From: Phialocephala subalpina
Lineage: Eukaryota; Ascomycota; Leotiomycetes; Helotiales; Mollisiaceae
Length of the DNA: 17,884 bases
Assembly: GCA_900073065.1 (NCBI GenBank)
Contig: FJOG01000048.1
Span: 316,815 to 334,698 of the forward strand
Reading direction: 5' to 3'
The notes under the pieces were generated by a model that ran no database searches, was not told the origin of the DNA, and worked only from the letters and a program-made list of their open reading frames with translations. Positions 1 to 10,024 of this stretch are shown here, in pieces (position 1 is the stretch's first letter; every line of letters starts with the position of its first letter). A program made the position numbers and the translations under genes.

Positions 1-2000
1 CTTCTTTTCTTCTTTTGAGGCTCGGGACGAGCCTAATATATAGGGGGATAATTATAGCGGGGCGATTTATTTTGCTTCAAACATCCTTATTTATAATAGT
101 AATTTCGAAGGTTTATATTAACTACGTGCCCTCTAGTATATAAAGAGCTTCCCGCTCTCTAAGAAACAATAACAACCTTTTGCCACTCCATTTTGCTAGC
201 CCTACTACGTATAACGAATAATTATAAGAGCGAAGTCAAGTATTTGCCAAAGCCTATGAGTTTACTACAATCATGCAAGTTAGGGTAGTTTTCCTCTAGG
301 GGAGCCATTGCCCTTTCACAATATGTGGCTTATATTCGAGCATATCAATGACTTTGGTGGGCTGGGAAAGCTGGATTCTTCGTGCCTCGAAGAGGGTTGG
401 AAGAAAGGTCGAAAAATAAGACCCAATCCGACTGCTAGAACAAATATACCTCCTGGTAATAACAAGCTCTTCTGCTTCTGGCTCCCTCGTAGCGCTAGTT
501 ACAACGTTAGGATACAAGACCTGTAACGGGAATTCGAGCAGAAGTACACCGAGTTCGGAGGCTTACTGCAGGAATACTTGAAGCTTCCAGCCTATGTGAG
601 CCAACCTCTTCACGGCCGCTTGCCCTCCGGATTCACCGTTATACGTAGGTTCCGCCATGGAGTCAGCTCTTTGTGATGCATCCTGTATGCGCTGTTCAAT
701 CAGGAAAACATCTTCCGAATTTCCTGGGTGAAATAAATGCGGTGGGTTGCGATATAGTAACATGACACCTCCTTGAACCTTGGCTTGCGAGCGGATGGGG
801 CTTTATCTTGACGATGGACGCTGAACGAGAGCAGAAGCTCGATGTCAGGCTCCAGAGATATCGACTGTAGTCGTGTCTGGTGTCCACACAGTCGTCTTTG
901 CCGAGTACACAGACATGGCGTGTAACTGGTTTGGAGGACTCGCTGTCGCAGGTCCCTTCACCTGGCCTGATAGCCACGAGTTCAAATACAGATGCCGAGA
1001 ATTGTGCTGTGTACGGAGCATTTTGTGGGAAATTCAAGAGGGTGGATGATTTGAGTTGGTTGAGGGCTTTTGACGCAGGGCATGAGCTTTCGTGGGTTTG
1101 ATTTTTATTTTTTATTTTTTTTTAGAGGTGGACGACAATCCGAGAATGCAGACTTCGGGATAGTACTGGAATTCTGATTGCAGATGTTCAAACAGCAGAT
1201 GCAGAGGTGGCCGTTGCTGTCAACTTGAGATGTGGTGAAATCGTCGAGGCGAGCTATGGCGGGGAAATAGTGGGGTCTCAATTCATCATCTCTTACTCCC
1301 ACTGTTTCCAGACTGTCTTGAACCCAACCCAGAAGTGAGTCTGAAGAAGAACCCCGAGCTCGAGGAAGCCCCAAGCGAGTACTTGTGATACTTAGACGTA
1401 AAATGGACCCAGTCAACACTTAAACACCGAGTAGAGAAGTCGAGTTGGAGATCGGATAAAGCATTGTACCATTCCAATACTTGCATTTGCCAGGCATGTC
1501 GGCATCCAGTCCCTCTACGCCACATCACAAATCCTCGATGAGGTATGTGCGTAACAGACTTTCAGCTTTCTCCACGGTATTGAAGCTGAAGATTGCCAAG
1601 ACTGCAAATATCCACAACTCCCCCTTGGCGGCTCTCTTCATACCCAGTACAGCTGAGATAGTGCAGATAATCCTGCAGAACAGAAACATAGTATATCGGA
1701 TAGTCGGATACGACTGAGTGCGGTAGAAGAGGCTCTCCACAGTACCTGCAGAAAACTATTTCTGGTAGGTGGAAGAAGCAACAACGGTTCTTGGCAAAAC
1801 TGCACCTATACGCTGTCATATTCCCCACCACTTGGCGGGGTATCTTATGCACGACTGTCACGTCTGATTGCACCACTTTGATGCAAGCAGAAGGAAATTC
1901 TGGGTCATCCCGCAAGAAAAGTATTCACAAAGACATTGTGAAGGATCGAAGGCGAAGATTCACGACCTCGCAGAGTCATTTGCCTTATTGTGACTCTCCC
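1..2000. other. Region without a supportable gene; decayed-looking reading frames
   Basis: I see no complete gene here. Short open frames exist on both strands. A 66-codon ATG frame lies on the minus strand at 563-763. A hydrophobic minus-strand stretch at about 1525-1717 reads like two membrane segments but has no ATG and sits just downstream of a possible acceptor (TTCTGCAG near 1747). An overlapping minus ATG frame at 1562-1819 is Cys-rich but uses the same DNA. No frame matches a family I recognise, and I could not chain them into a gene with good splice sites. The left edge (1-300) is AT-rich, with a small inverted repeat near 18-32 (GGCTCG-GGA-CGAGCC). Relics of genes or transposons are possible but unproven. 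Confidence 0.4.
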
Positions 2001-2008
2001 GCCTCGAC

Positions 2009-2017
2009 CATAAAAGG
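2009..2017 (+). promoter_or_regulatory. TATA-like box upstream of the CVNH gene
   Basis: CATAAAAGG lies about 95 bp upstream of the ATG at 2109. It is followed by a pyrimidine- and CA-rich leader ending in AACAAAATG, which is a good fungal start context. The placement fits a core promoter, but no transcript data support it. Confidence 0.35.
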
Positions 2018-2108
2018 AACGGAACCTCCGCTTCCCTTCAACCCCAAATCACAACCAGCAACATCTCTTCTACAGCTCACCTCAAGTCCTCAACCAAGCC
2101 TAAACAAA

Positions 2109-2535
2109 ATGTCTTTCCACCTCTCAGCCCAAAACCTGCGCCTCGAAGGCAGCACCCTCATCTCCACCCTCGCTAACGTCGAAGGGCAAGAAAACGACGC
2201 CTCGATCGACCTAAACTCCATCATCGGCAATGAAGATGGTCCGTCCTTTCTCTCTCAACCCCCACTTTCATCTTCAATACTGACCTCTCACAGGAAGATT
2301 CTTCTGGGGCGGAGCAGATTTTGCATCTTCCGCAGAGAACATCTCTCTTTCCATCGAGGGAGGCGATAATGTTCCAGTCCTGCGTGCTCAGTTGAGGAAC
2401 GCGGAGGGAGAGCTGGTTGATGCTGATTTGAATTTGGGTGAGAGGTTGGGGAATAACGATGGGCAGTTTGTGCTCAGTGAGTATCTCGATTATGCAATGT
2501 TAAAGGCGTTCCTGCTAACGAGACGGCAAGTCTGA
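2109..2535 (+). CDS. Cyanovirin-N homology (CVNH) domain protein, 105 aa, three exons
   Basis: CVNH proteins are small mannose-binding lectin-like folds made of two tandem half-domains; the role of fungal members is mostly unknown. Exons are 2109-2238, 2294-2476 and 2531-2535. Intron 1 (55 nt, GT...CAG) has a CTGAC branch motif. Intron 2 (54 nt) starts with GTGAGT and has CTAAC before AAG. The 105-aa product matches the usual single-domain length. It shows both half-repeats: 'SFHLSAQNLRLEG' early, 'IGNEDGRFFWGG' at the end of half one, 'LRAQLRNAEGE' opening half two, and 'LGNNDGQFVLI' at the C-terminus. There is no signal peptide, so a cytosolic protein is expected. The last coding exon is only 5 nt (one partial codon plus TGA). 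The family call is firm; the sugar specificity cannot be read from the sequence. Confidence 0.9.
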
Positions 2536-3183
2536 GCTCAGGCTCCGATGAAGCCAGTGGATGGGCGACATTCAAGAGACTTCCATGACATAGGATTGTA
2601 GAAATACAGGCGGTGAAATATCAACTAGCATCCATGGATTCAGAGAGCACACTCAGAAAAGTTGAAGCAGGCGCGTGAAAACTGGTACTATTTCAACTGA
2701 TGGTGACTTACATGCCACTTGGCGATGTTAATATTCTGACAAATTTCGTTGCTCGCCATTGTCCAAGAAAGTAGGGAAGTAAGCTGAGAATTGAGATGAC
2801 CGAAAGAGCATCTCTGTCTGGTGTTGACACGGGAGGTAGAAATTAAGTTGGCGCTAAGCCGATTTAGAGGTTCCGGTCAGGGAACCACGCGCGAGCACCA
2901 TAGCGAAATGGCCCTCCCAAGATCCCAAGGACTTTTCCTTTCTTCTTCCCAAATTGTCCACGTCTCCGTCTCCACGCCACACATGACCAGCTTGGACTCG
3001 ACATGCGAAGCTTTGCGCGCATGCTTAATGCCGCTCACTTTTGAGAGTTAGCACCATGCTTGCTGGCTAGCCTGCGTGCACGACAATGACACATGATCCT
3101 CAATTGACATGTGAGGGCCTCTTCCTCCTTTTTGAATCATGCTAATTAGTCAGCAAATAATACATGTTTCGAGAGCTCTAGTA
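2536..3183. other. Intergenic region between CVNH gene and kinase gene
   Basis: This stretch of about 650 bp separates two convergent genes, so it should hold both 3' ends. I see no coding frame with an ATG and family resemblance. The frame at 2821-3051 begins with TTG and has no recognisable content. Confidence 0.5.
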
Positions 3184-3387
3184 CTAACCTAGATCGTCGA
3201 ATACTCGGATGCATTCGCTTGCGATGTGCCGAAGAGCAGATCTTCCACCATTAACCAGCTTCATCCGAAAACGATGCTTAGGTCGAGTTAAAATCTCAAC
3301 CACCTTCGATTTGATTGTTCGTATCTCTTGATACCACTTCTCAGCGGGCGAATTGAGGCATCTCCAATACAACAGCTTGTTGTCCAT
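3184..3387 (-). other. Probable out-of-frame C-terminal tail of the protein kinase gene
   Basis: Immediately downstream of and overlapping the kinase reading frame, a second frame on the same strand encodes a 67-residue, protein-like, helix-rich segment. It opens with 'MDNKLLYWRCLNSPAEKW' and ends 'FDDLG' before TAG. It is one base out of phase with the kinase frame. Removing a single base in the CCGACCCATGG stretch near 3388 would fuse the two ('KTWPT' into 'MDNKLLYW'). A 55-nt intron with a poor GTTGCC donor is an alternative join. The composition looks coding rather than 3' UTR, but whether it is translated is unknown. Confidence 0.4.
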
Positions 3388-5789
3388 GGGTCGGCCACGT
3401 CTTCATCTTTTGATTCGGAGTCCCCAAGGTACGGAAGACAAGGTCCTTGGGCAACCTTTCGTGCACATTCTCCTTGATGTTTGTCGCAAAAGTCACAGAA
3501 TTGCGCTTTGTATTTGTCGTCGAATTTGTCTTCGGCACTCCCAAAGATGCAGGTGTCGTGTTTGCACGTTCAGGTTCTGGCTTGCGTGGAGTTGGCTTCA
3601 GCAGGTAGTCCACGTCTTTCTCGGCCTTCTGAAGCAATTCTTTGAGCTCTTGGTGCAGCCACCGGGCTGATAGGCGACTCCTAGACTCGACAACAAGCAA
3701 TCCTTTCATCGTCAGGTCGAGAAGATCATGGATCAGAGGCGAGCATTTCTCATGTCTGTGAAGCTCATTCGTCCAAGCCACGACCTGCTCTCGAACCGTC
3801 GCTTTCTGGCCTTCAGCATCCGTGACGATGGTGAAGAAGTTATCATCGTCAATGCCAGTAGCAGTTGCCTCGCGTCCTCGATAGTTTGCAAATCCATCAA
3901 TCTCCGCCGACCCCCTCAGCATCCATGTGATGAACTCCAGGTACAAGCAGCCTAAGCTCCACATGTCGTACGCTCTGGAGACTGGGAGACGCAATTTGCA
4001 CTCGGGAGGTTCGTAAGTTGGCGAGGAGAAGACAGTATCAGGGTTGACGTGCGATCGAGAGTCTCTTCCATGGAAACGCCCAAGTCCAAAGTCGGCGATC
4101 TGCAATATCCCCATCGGATTGTCCGTTTCATGATTCTGGTCGAACCAAAGAACATTCTCGGGCTTGATGTCACCATGTCGCCCAAACCATTCTTCGCCTT
4201 TTTGCACACTCAATTTCGCATCTTTCTGGACCCGAACATTCCCTGGTCCTGAAATGGAGAGGGGATGCGTGACAGCGAAGTTGTGTATCCTCAAAAGGCC
4301 ATCCGCGATGCCTGTCATTTGCTGCAATGACCAGAAGACGGTCTCTCTATCAAAAGCAGGGCTCGGTCGGTCGTCCCAGTACTTCCTCAGGTTGGCATTG
4401 GCGAATGGGAACATGAGGTGGTACTTCCCATCGTATTTGTAGGTTGCCAACAGCTTTATCAAGTGAGGGTGGTTCTTCATGCTCATCGCCGTCAAGATCG
4501 TCCTTTCCTTCTGGAATTCCTTTTCATCGTCGGAGAACAATTGCTTGACTGCAACCAGTTTTAGAGGCTTCTCATCCTGCGCGCTGTCAGAACCTGGGTC
4601 TTGAACAGGGGATAAACTAATACAAACCTCGGATTCAGAAGAGTGCCAGAACTCATGATGAGCCGGATGGACTCTCACTGGATAGACCTCACTGTAGCCT
4701 CCTTGCTTCTTGGTTTCGATGCCCTCCGGCATTTCAAAGTCGACAAACGGCAGAATTGTCTTGTCATTGAGCTCATATGGTTCCTTGTTCAGCTTGAACA
4801 CTGGCGAATTCATCCACCACTGATATCGATCGAATTTCTTCAGGCGGCTGTCTTCCCAAGCTTCCAGCGTTTTGATGGCTTCGCCATTTCTGCGATGAAG
4901 GGCAAATCTGCTCCTCTTGTTCGGCTGCCTGAGAAAAGGGAGATCGTTGTCTGTAATGCCTTCTTCGAGCAGCTCCTTAATATCCGCACTTTTCTTGATA
5001 TAGGCTAGCGTCGCATATAGTCGTCGTGCACAAAAGCAAATGGTACTCGCATATTCCTCCGCTTCGGTGTCGCTGGTATCTGGATTGGATGATTGGAGAT
5101 CTTGGGCAACATTGGCCGGGGTGATTAGCTTTTTCAGTGCACTCCTCGGGATCAGGAAACAGTGGTGGTGCTTCGGGCATTCGAGGCCTGCATTGTCAAG
5201 CTGCTCCTTCAGCCAATGCCCGGTACTCGAGGATCCCCTACTGTCTGCCCGGCTTCGAAGAGAGGTCTGCGAGTTGTCTCTGGACAGTTTTGGTGTCAAG
5301 GACCCGGTGGATGATGATCGGTGTATGGCCGCCCCATTCTCCGTCGTCAACAACGTTGCCTGCCTCTGTACTTCGATTCGTGGTACCCCATTTGTGCTTG
5401 CTCGTTCTTCGACGAATGGTCGGCGATCTGGTGGTGATTGGTATTCGTTGAGCCGTTCTTCAGCAGTAGCTGTAGATTCAGGCTCCTCAGTCAGAAGCAC
5501 ATCGACCCGCTCTGCTGTGTCGCCCACTGTCACTAACTCGGTTCCCTCATCGCTCTCAGTTGCGTCTGCGACTGGTTCTTTGTTCTTGTTTATCGGGGTT
5601 GCCGGCGCTGGTATCGAGATCTGCTGCACGGAATATTAGAAGTGCTTCTGGATTCTTGGTCGCGATGGGGCATACGGTTGACTGCGCGACTGGAACTAGG
5701 TTTGGGTGTGCTGCGCTTGGCTTCGGTTCTTGCTTCTGCGACCGCCGAGGGATCTTCAATCTCTTGAAGCAATTCAATATCGAAGACAT
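3341..5789 (-). CDS. Serine/threonine protein kinase with long Ser-rich N-terminus, about 798 aa, two exons
   Basis: This is a predicted protein kinase transferring phosphate from ATP to Ser/Thr; its targets are unknown. Exon 1 (5789-5676) starts at an ATG reading MSSILNCFKRL. A 52-nt intron (5675-5624; GTATGC donor, CTAAT branch, GTGCAG acceptor) joins in phase 0 to exon 2 (5623-3341). The first ~190 residues are low-complexity and Ser/Thr/Glu-rich. The catalytic domain spans roughly residues 340-690: glycine loop 'QGGYSEVYPV' (~345), VAVK lysine (~398), catalytic loop 'HGDIKPEN' (Asp ~523), DFG (~549) and 'YEPPE' for APE (~579), then 'YDMWSLGCLYLEF'. HGD replaces HRD, so this is a non-RD kinase. 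It resembles the large, often duplicated kinase family of Pezizomycotina. The in-frame stop at 3341-3343 may not be the native end (see the tail feature). Confidence 0.88.
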
Positions 5790-6368
5790 CACGAAGCACC
5801 TTTCGCGCCTCAATACTCAGGAACTGTGGCAAGTGCGGCTAGGGGCCATTGGAGTATATAACGGAGCAGTGCGACGAGAAGTAGGCACGAGGGGGAGGGA
5901 CCAGTATCGGTGTCCCAAATCAGCAGCACACCATCACGAAAGAGGCTGGGATGAGATTGCAGCCGCAAGACTTGCAGAAAGGTTGTCTCGATAGGCACAG
6001 CCGCTCCACCATTCCGGGCGCATAAAAATCTCTTCCATCGAACTGTGTGCATGAAGCAGGGCGGAAGCAGCACAGTGGGAGAAGCAGCCCCCATTTCAAT
6101 ACTTCATGGAGCCGCGAGTGCGGAATTGGGCGCTGCAACTGGTGTCGCCTGTGGTGGGGCTGAAGAACTGGTGGTGTGAGTGATCGCTGATTAGCTGTGC
6201 TCACTCGGGGCATTTAATCCAGGCTTTCTTTCAGTGAAGAAAAGAGAGCCTAAGATCTGGTCGCGACCCCTTTTTATCGGTGTGCCCTTTTCGTATTCAC
6301 ATGCGACAGTTTTCTAGCTACCAGCTGGGCGCACGATGACGGAGAAGAACTGAAAATTTCATTGCATG
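5790..6368. other. Intergenic region upstream of the kinase gene
   Basis: This holds the kinase promoter and the 3' end of the CorA-like gene, both on the minus strand. Minus-strand open frames at 5810-6094 and 5920-6213 are short, mutually overlapping and resemble nothing I know. I see no additional gene. Confidence 0.5.
5854..5862 (-). promoter_or_regulatory. TATA-like box upstream of the kinase gene
   Basis: On the minus strand the sequence reads GTTATATACT, centred about 70 bp upstream of the kinase ATG at 5789. Position and composition fit a TATA element; there is no other evidence. Confidence 0.35.
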
Positions 6369-8327
6369 CTATCCTGATTTCTCTGATTTCACCGTGGTAG
6401 CCTGTGAAGACCAAGTTGATGTTGGTGAGCCAGCATGAAATGCTGGTGGAAACATGGGACTTCGAGCCAAGCCCAGCCCACTTTCCAGATCGTTCGGCTT
6501 ATGCTTCTTCTTTGAAGACATGATTGACTTGAAGCTATGCTGCCGCTGAAGCGTCACGATACCCGGCTGCAAGGGATCTTGCGTTGGCTTCACTTCAGTA
6601 AGGTATACCCAAGTCCACCACGAACCGATTGTTATCGCTGTTAGAGGAATTGCAATAACTGCCAGGAGCCAGACGTTCGTTGCAAGGTGAAGGTGACCGT
6701 CTTCTTTAATCGTGACAAATTGGGTCGAGAAGAAACTCGAGACGATTGCGAAGGGGAGATATATTAGCGTAATGACGGTTAGAATTTTGACAGCAGCCGC
6801 GTCTTTGGTACTTTTTTCCTGCAAAATATTTAGCTCGCGCGACTTTGGTTCTTCAGTGTATACCCACGGCTAGATGACCCATTGATTTGCTCTCCATTTG
6901 TGTTTCATAGCTCAATTTCTTCAGTGATACTGCCTCTTCGTAGCTCAGGAGATCGGAGAGCTGTGAATATGTCAGCTTAAAACATTTGATGGTGTCGATT
7001 CCAGACTCACCAGTCTCGCAGTCGATATCGCCATATCGTTCAGCGCTTTAGATCTGTCAATAAGCATACCAGCTTCTCTGACGTATTCCTTGAACTCCTG
7101 GGCAATCTCATACAACTCCTCACGCTCCTTTTCTTCAAAACACAAGGAGTGGGACGCGAAGCCTGAAAACTCTTTCTGTAACTGTGTAACAGCGTCTAAG
7201 ATCCCAGGAAGTATGACTTGGAGATCCAGGACCTGGTCTTCGATGATCTTCAACTGCTGTCTGTCGTCGAAGTTGATGATAAAATCTGTCAGAGGCGAGA
7301 GATTTACTTTGTCATCTCCCACAGTGGCTAGAACAACGTGATCTGACTGTTTTGGGGTTTTGTTAGCTTACGTTCTTGTTTCTCCTGACGCTCCACTCGC
7401 TGGACTTACTTGTTCTTTCAACCGCTTTTCCAAATATGCCATGTAATCCATCCAACCACTCAAGCTGTCGGCCACCAGGATTCTATGGATATTCCATGGC
7501 GTCAGAGGAGTGCCATTGCACCCAGTACTCTGGCTTAGACACTGCGCAAATTGTGCCTCGGCATTCTCGGACGGTGCAACGAGCAAGAAGGTACATTTCG
7601 CTTGCTCGTAAACCCGCGGTTGCAGGGCTTGTGCTTGGTCGTCTTTCGCAATAAAAGGTCTCGCAGAATTTGAGAACTTGGAATAGACCGCCGTTTGCCG
7701 GATCGACCAGGGATTGTCATCTTCAGAACGTGCTCGTCCGTTGATTTCAACACGGCGAAGCATGTACGCATATTCTGTCTGATGACCAGCCTCCCCCCGC
7801 TGCTCGTTCGACCCTTCCTTCAACCACTGCCAAGAACTAGTCGATCGCCGTGCGAAGTGAGGAAACTGAAATTCATTCTCCTGGATTTTTCGCCCGAACG
7901 TAAACATGTGCTTCCAGAATGGAGGCATCACATTGTGAGTGTTCACGAATCCCTCAAAGAGGTCACGAGATATGTTGAGTGTCGTCCATGACCGGTCTTG
8001 ACGGATTGTGTAGATCTGAGTGTCATCCTGATTGTCCTGAGTGTTCGTATCAGCTTCAAACTGAATCCCAATCGACTTTAGAGTCGCTCATATTGGGGGC
8101 CTTACATGTTGCAGTGCTTTCACCGCTGAAACATCACACACATCCAGATCTTTTATGAACACGGTCCTTTCACTCTCACGGATATCTCGGTTCCCCGTTT
8201 TCTGCTTGAAGATTCGAGTCACTTGCAAACCGGCACGACCGGGTTTCTCTTTGAACAGATCATGAGCCTTCTCATTAATTTTCTTCTCCAGGCTTCGCAG
8301 GTCATCGAGGTGGTATGTTGGGGCCAT
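6369..8327 (-). CDS. CorA-like two-transmembrane protein (fungal divergent Mg2+-transporter-like), about 583 aa, five exons
   Basis: Exons are 8327-8106, 8060-7410, 7346-7011, 6960-6868 and 6818-6369. The introns are 45, 63, 50 and 49 nt, all phase 0, with donors GTAAGG, GTAAGT, GTGAGT and GTGGGT and branch motifs CTAAA, CTAAC, CTGAC and CTAAA. The ATG at 8327 has good context (GCGATGGCC). The product has a long soluble N-terminus including 'TQIYTIRQDRSW' and 'MPPFWKHMFTFGRK', then coiled-coil-like helices (112-codon exon 3). Two C-terminal membrane segments follow (about residues 444-464 and 483-506), then a basic cytosolic tail. This is the architecture of fungal CorA-like proteins. The GMN motif that closes TM1 in true CorA channels is absent (FSTQF there), so magnesium transport should not be assumed. 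A membrane location is likely; the plasma membrane is my guess. Confidence 0.88.
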
Positions 8328-9053
8328 CGCTAATTGTTTTCATATGCTTTCGAGCATCAATTCCTTTTTCAATTGCCAGCAATTGCTCACTGTCGTCAAA
8401 TCTCGATTCTCACGATGCTGTACTCTCACCGAGAAGCAGAAAATCGTGAGGTGGGGTCGGCGACGTTCAACCCCTGCTGATGTGTGGTGAGACAATCCAT
8501 TGCCGTGATTGGACGGTGAAGAAATCAGCCTCGCAGCACTGCCTCATGCGGGCGCAAATGGGCTGCAGCTGGATTGGGAGTGCAGGAGCGAACGGACGTT
8601 GTGTTCCGGGATTGGATGTTTGGGGCAAAAGTGTTTTCAGGTGGGCGAATCTGAGGGCATCTTGGGGTATTTTTGAGGGTTTTGATGTTTTGGATTTGGA
8701 TCGTGGGGTTCGGGACGGCCCTTCGGGATCAAGGTTTTCGTCTTTTTGCTGGAATTTGGGCAATGAGTCGACAACACAAATCAGCATTTCTCCTTGCAAT
8801 GGGTGTTGATTCTCCAGTGGGCATGGGCTAAGCCTCCCACCTCCAAGAATAGAGCTCACAATTCGATCACCTTAGTTCATGATGTTCGGTTACAAAACTG
8901 TATTGTCTGCTCAGAATATGCCAAAGTTGACTCCATCCTTCCCAGTACACCAAGAAAATGCTCGCTGATTCCATTTGCGCCTTCCCAACCAGCTCTATCG
9001 AGCATAACGGCCGTTAAACATGATATGTGCTACCTCTTTCTACATAGACATGG
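8328..9053. other. Intergenic region between CorA-like gene and small gene 1
   Basis: About 725 bp. It contains the promoter and leader of the CorA-like gene. A 130-codon minus frame (8467-8859) begins with GTG; its first in-frame ATG would leave roughly 105 codons of Ser/Pro/Lys-rich sequence with no recognisable domain, overlapped by an equally long plus-strand frame. I do not call either as a gene. Confidence 0.45.
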
Positions 9054-9414
9054 TCATCGCCGTCTGATTGCACGGCAGTCCTCTATCTGGTCCTAGGTAA
9101 GGTCAGTGACATTCCTCTGTATGGACGATGATAACTTACCTCGGTGAGGTTGCTGTTCGGTCGTGCGAGTGGGTATATTCGGTAGCGGTTGAGACGAAGC
9201 TGCGATGTTGATCAGCATGGGGGCCACGGAGAAAGGAGCAGAGTGCTTGAGTGCTTCTCACCTCAACTCGGAAGTTGTTTTTCCCCTCTTCAGAAGTGCC
9301 ATAGACATCCTTCAGAAGTCGCATCAGCTTCTTCTGATCCAGGAACTGTCCGTCAATTATCTGAGGATTTGGACTGTATGTTGAATGCGAGTGCGGTGAC
9401 ATGGTGTCACACAT
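9054..9414 (-). CDS. Small conserved-looking protein of unknown family (paralogue 1), 83 aa, three exons
   Basis: I do not recognise the family. Exons are 9414-9262 (51 codons), 9199-9140 (20 codons) and 9092-9054 (12 codons plus TGA). Intron 1 (62 nt) runs GTGAGA...CATCGCAG with a CTGAT branch. Intron 2 (47 nt) runs GTAAGT...CCTAG with CTGAC. Both are phase 0. The product starts MCDTMSPHSH (a second Met at 9402 is possible), carries a helix-like 'LDQKKLMRLLKDVYG', then a basic strand-like 'FRVELRLNRYRIYPL', and ends 'NLTEDQIEDCRAIRRR'. There is no signal peptide or membrane segment. The main support is the second gene at 10025-10343, which has the same exon-intron plan and a matching C-terminal motif. 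The basic, short character might suggest nucleic-acid or protein binding, but that is speculation. Confidence 0.7.
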
Positions 9415-10024
9415 GATGTGATGAGATGAATGCGGGGAAAGAGGGCAATGGGGCTTGAAGGTAAGTAGCAAACTGTTGCCTAGAACGAGGGCAAGAAGTG
9501 GAAAACTTATGTATGATAAACTCTGTGATGACAACGTAAGAGTGGATTTTGGAAACGTGGCAGCGGCTGTAAAAATGGATGATGATGAGTATAAGATTAC
9601 TCCCCGGGACCGGCAGAGTCCCCTTCCTTTCGGCGTGAAAACAGATGAAGTGTGCCACCAACTCTTAGATCGCCCTGTCTCATACTGCCTAAGAAAAATG
9701 ACTAGATTGCGGCTGCGATGCAACCAATACCGGAAGTGGGAGAACGAACAGACTCGCCCCACGAACTGCATACCGCTGTTCGGGATGACCTGAATCGAGG
9801 CCCCCAAGAAAAGATACAAGCACCAATCAAGTAACACGAGAAGATTGCCCCTGACACAAAGAAGAAAGCGTTGCGCTCAAGATATGCAAGGCATCGTTGT
9901 AGCTATGTAGACGAGGCAGACTTTTGAACTCAGGTGGACCAAAATGCTGGGTGGTGGCGCAGACTAGACGCTGAATGCTCAGCCACAATCACCACTTTTC
10001 GTACAGCCCCACGATCTTTCTTCT
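9415..10024. other. Intergenic region between small paralogues 1 and 2
   Basis: About 610 bp containing the promoter of small gene 1 and the 3' end of small gene 2. Open frames on both strands (for example plus 9455-9793 and minus 9407-9661) overlap each other and have no family resemblance. I see no further gene. Confidence 0.45.

Noticed and set aside
1791..2369. 192-codon plus-strand frame covering the CVNH gene start
   Set aside because: It begins with TTG and reads through intron 1. The true coding part starts at ATG 2109 and leaves this frame at the 2239 donor.
5590..5832. Alternative N-terminus for the kinase ('LPQFLSIEARKVL' frame)
   Set aside because: It starts with TTG and has TAG two codons upstream. 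The GTATGC donor would splice it out of frame. The other frame, from ATG 5789, joins in phase 0.
8467..8859. 130-codon minus frame upstream of the CorA-like gene
   Set aside because: GTG start, overlapping plus-strand frame of similar length, no domain and no splice support.
9136..9837. 233-codon minus frame overlapping small gene 1
   Set aside because: Only its end (from ATG 9414 to 9262) is coding. The rest is upstream sequence, and downstream it reads into intron 1, missing the paralogue-supported exons.
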